From CF-13 sp035279665 (GTDB lineage Bacteria > Chloroflexota > Dormibacteria > CF-121), in contig DATEHI010000052.1 of the NCBI GenBank assembly GCA_035279665.1, positions 11,464-75,463 on the forward strand: 64,000 nucleotides of DNA, in the 5' to 3' direction. The notes below the pieces were generated by a model, which saw only the letters and a program-made list of their open reading frames with translations, had not been told where the DNA came from and did no database searches. This document shows, in pieces, positions 63,210 to 64,000 of the stretch (the stretch's first letter is position 1; each line of letters begins with the position of its first letter). The position numbers and the translations under genes were made by a program.

Positions 63210-63764
63210 CTAGGACGCGACGTAGTTCAACTCGACCTGCGCGTGACTTGTCGCCCATGACAGGTCGAACTGCCAGCAACCCGCGGTTGGGACGTCAACG
63301 CCGTCTGGATAGATCTCCCCCGGGCTCGAGTCGGCCGGTCGTGCTTCGTGGACTCTCGGCAGCGCCGCCCCGAGGGGGTGTCCATCGATGATCAGCTGGG
63401 ATCCATCTCTGGGCGTTCGAACGACCCACAGAATCTTATTGGCGGGATTTTCCGGACGCCCCGCGCGCAGTGGATCGCTGAAGAGGAAGCCGGCGACCAG
63501 CGGCGGGTGAGCGACGACATAGCGCAGCGAGGTGGGGTTGTTGTGGCCGCCGGCCTCGTCGAGCCAGCTCGGAATACCACCCTTGACCACCGGTGTCGAT
63601 CCACAGCCCGCAGTGGCAGCCGTCGCCGCGGCGGATGGCGTCCCAATTGCTGCTGCCGACGGCGGCCCGCTCACCGGTGATGGTGTGGGCATCGGCCGAG
63701 TCGCCGCCTGGCTCGAACACCCCACCAGCACGACGGAGACAATCGTCGCGATCCCTGCCCGCAT
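63210..63764 (-). CDS. Putative lipoprotein of unknown function
   Basis: About 184 aa from ATG 63764 (196 aa if the upstream ATG is used). The signal peptide MRAGIATIVSVVLVGCSS carries a lipobox with Cys at 16. A Pro/Ser/Ala linker follows, then a domain with GIPSWLDEAGGHNNPTSLRY and a C-terminal TAGCWQFDLSWATSHAQVELNYVA. Two Cys in the mature part may pair. Family not recognised. Confidence 0.7.
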   Translation of the reverse strand: MRAGIATIVSVVLVGCSSQAATRPMPTPSPVSGPPSAAAIGTPSAAATAATAGCGSTPVVKGGIPSWLDEAGGHNNPTSLRYVVAHPPLVAGFLFSDPLRAGRPENPANKILWVVRTPRDGSQLIIDGHPLGAALPRVHEARPADSSPGEIYPDGVDVPTAGCWQFDLSWATSHAQVELNYVAS

Positions 63765-63831
63765 GGCATTAATACCTGCGTGTCTACCGATCGGTTCCAA
63801 TCTTCACCGCGCGCACCTTGCAAAAGGGGGC

Positions 63832-63999
63832 CTAGAGTCGACCTCCGGCAACCGCCGACCGGGCGAGCTGGCTGCTGTAGAGCCTCCAGCCGTCGGTGTG
63901 CTGGCGGCGTTCGCCCTCGTCGGGCAGTCCGACGTGGCGGAGGCGGAGCACGGTCGCACCCTGCTCGGGCGTCAACGTGATCTCGACAGTCGTCGAGCC
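63832..63999 (-). CDS. AHSA1/START-domain (SRPBCC) protein, 3' end only
   Basis: 55 codons are visible before the TAG at 63834-63832; the rest is beyond the window. The visible frame gives STTVEITLTPEQGATVLRLR, VGLPDEGERRQHTDGWRLY, the typical C-terminal strand-plus-helix of activator-of-Hsp90-ATPase-like START proteins. Confidence 0.75.
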   Translation of the reverse strand, partial: GSTTVEITLTPEQGATVLRLRHVGLPDEGERRQHTDGWRLYSSQLARSAVAGGRL

Positions 64000-64000
64000 G

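Noticed and set aside
1..64000. tRNA, rRNA, CRISPR array, prophage or transposase
   Set aside because: None seen; apparent repeats are the two GC palindromes and regulatory hairpins.

Overview
The window is GC-rich bacterial DNA, densely packed, with many 1-4 bp stop/start overlaps (ATGA, TGATG, TAATG), frequent GTG and TTG starts, and no rRNA, tRNA, CRISPR array or transposase that I could recognise. A translational-looking T-box leader, a SAM-I riboswitch, several ECF sigma factors paired with membrane proteins, and LivFGMHK and LacI genes all fit a soil-type, high-GC lineage near Chloroflexota/Dormibacterota or Actinomycetota. That placement is inference; no marker gene settles it.

Layout. 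1-4009 (-): gltB, 3' end outside the window. 4121-11520 (-): an alpha/beta hydrolase, a phytoene-dehydrogenase-like flavoprotein, and a complete branched-chain-amino-acid-type ABC importer (livF, livG, livM, livH and a lipoprotein binding protein). 11642-20130 (+): a LacI regulator, a 3-hydroxyisobutyrate-dehydrogenase-like enzyme, a second LacI gene with an internal deletion behind two LacI-type operators, an M24 peptidase-fold protein, 2-oxoacid dehydrogenase E1 alpha and beta without E2/E3, a succinate-semialdehyde-type dehydrogenase, and a MerB-like organomercurial lyase. The two arms look like one catabolic and uptake island. 20153-22065 (-): an ECF sigma factor with a membrane beta-propeller protein. 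22196-23350 (+): a macrolide-type glycosyltransferase.

23355-36378 and beyond hold amino-acid biosynthesis. leuD, leuC and a PucR regulator are on the minus strand. Divergent from them is a T-box-led operon: a 63-aa protein, an acetolactate-synthase-like ThDP enzyme, ilvC, a C-terminally short leuA and ilvE. A SAM-I riboswitch plus terminator then precedes thrC, asd, lysC and thrB. After two small genes come mgsA, trpG, trpE and hom (-), a second thrC (+) and leuB (-).

44277-49712 (-) carries an OmpR-type two-component system and two more ECF sigma/membrane-protein pairs. 49797-55582 holds a HAD hydrolase, a MacB-type ABC exporter and a NarL/DesK-type two-component system. 55650-63181 (+) is a run of tightly coupled genes: MFS exporter, cyclic-nucleotide-binding protein, flavoprotein, nucleotide cyclase/ATPase/TPR protein and a pyridine-nucleotide-disulfide-reductase-like enzyme. 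The window ends with a lipoprotein and a partial AHSA1/START-domain gene.

The most interesting observation is in the merB-like gene (19471-20130). It is interrupted by one in-frame TGA exactly where the catalytic Cys159 of MerB falls. The reading frame and the family signature continue after it. A perfect 7-bp hairpin with a GGUC loop begins so that the loop is 19 nt after the TGA, which matches a bacterial SECIS element. I read it as a candidate selenocysteine-containing organomercurial lyase. Other points of interest are the leuA cut off at its regulatory domain by a palindromic repeat, the SAM riboswitch on an aspartate-family operon, the deleted lacI with orphan operators, and a cyclic-nucleotide/flavoprotein module.
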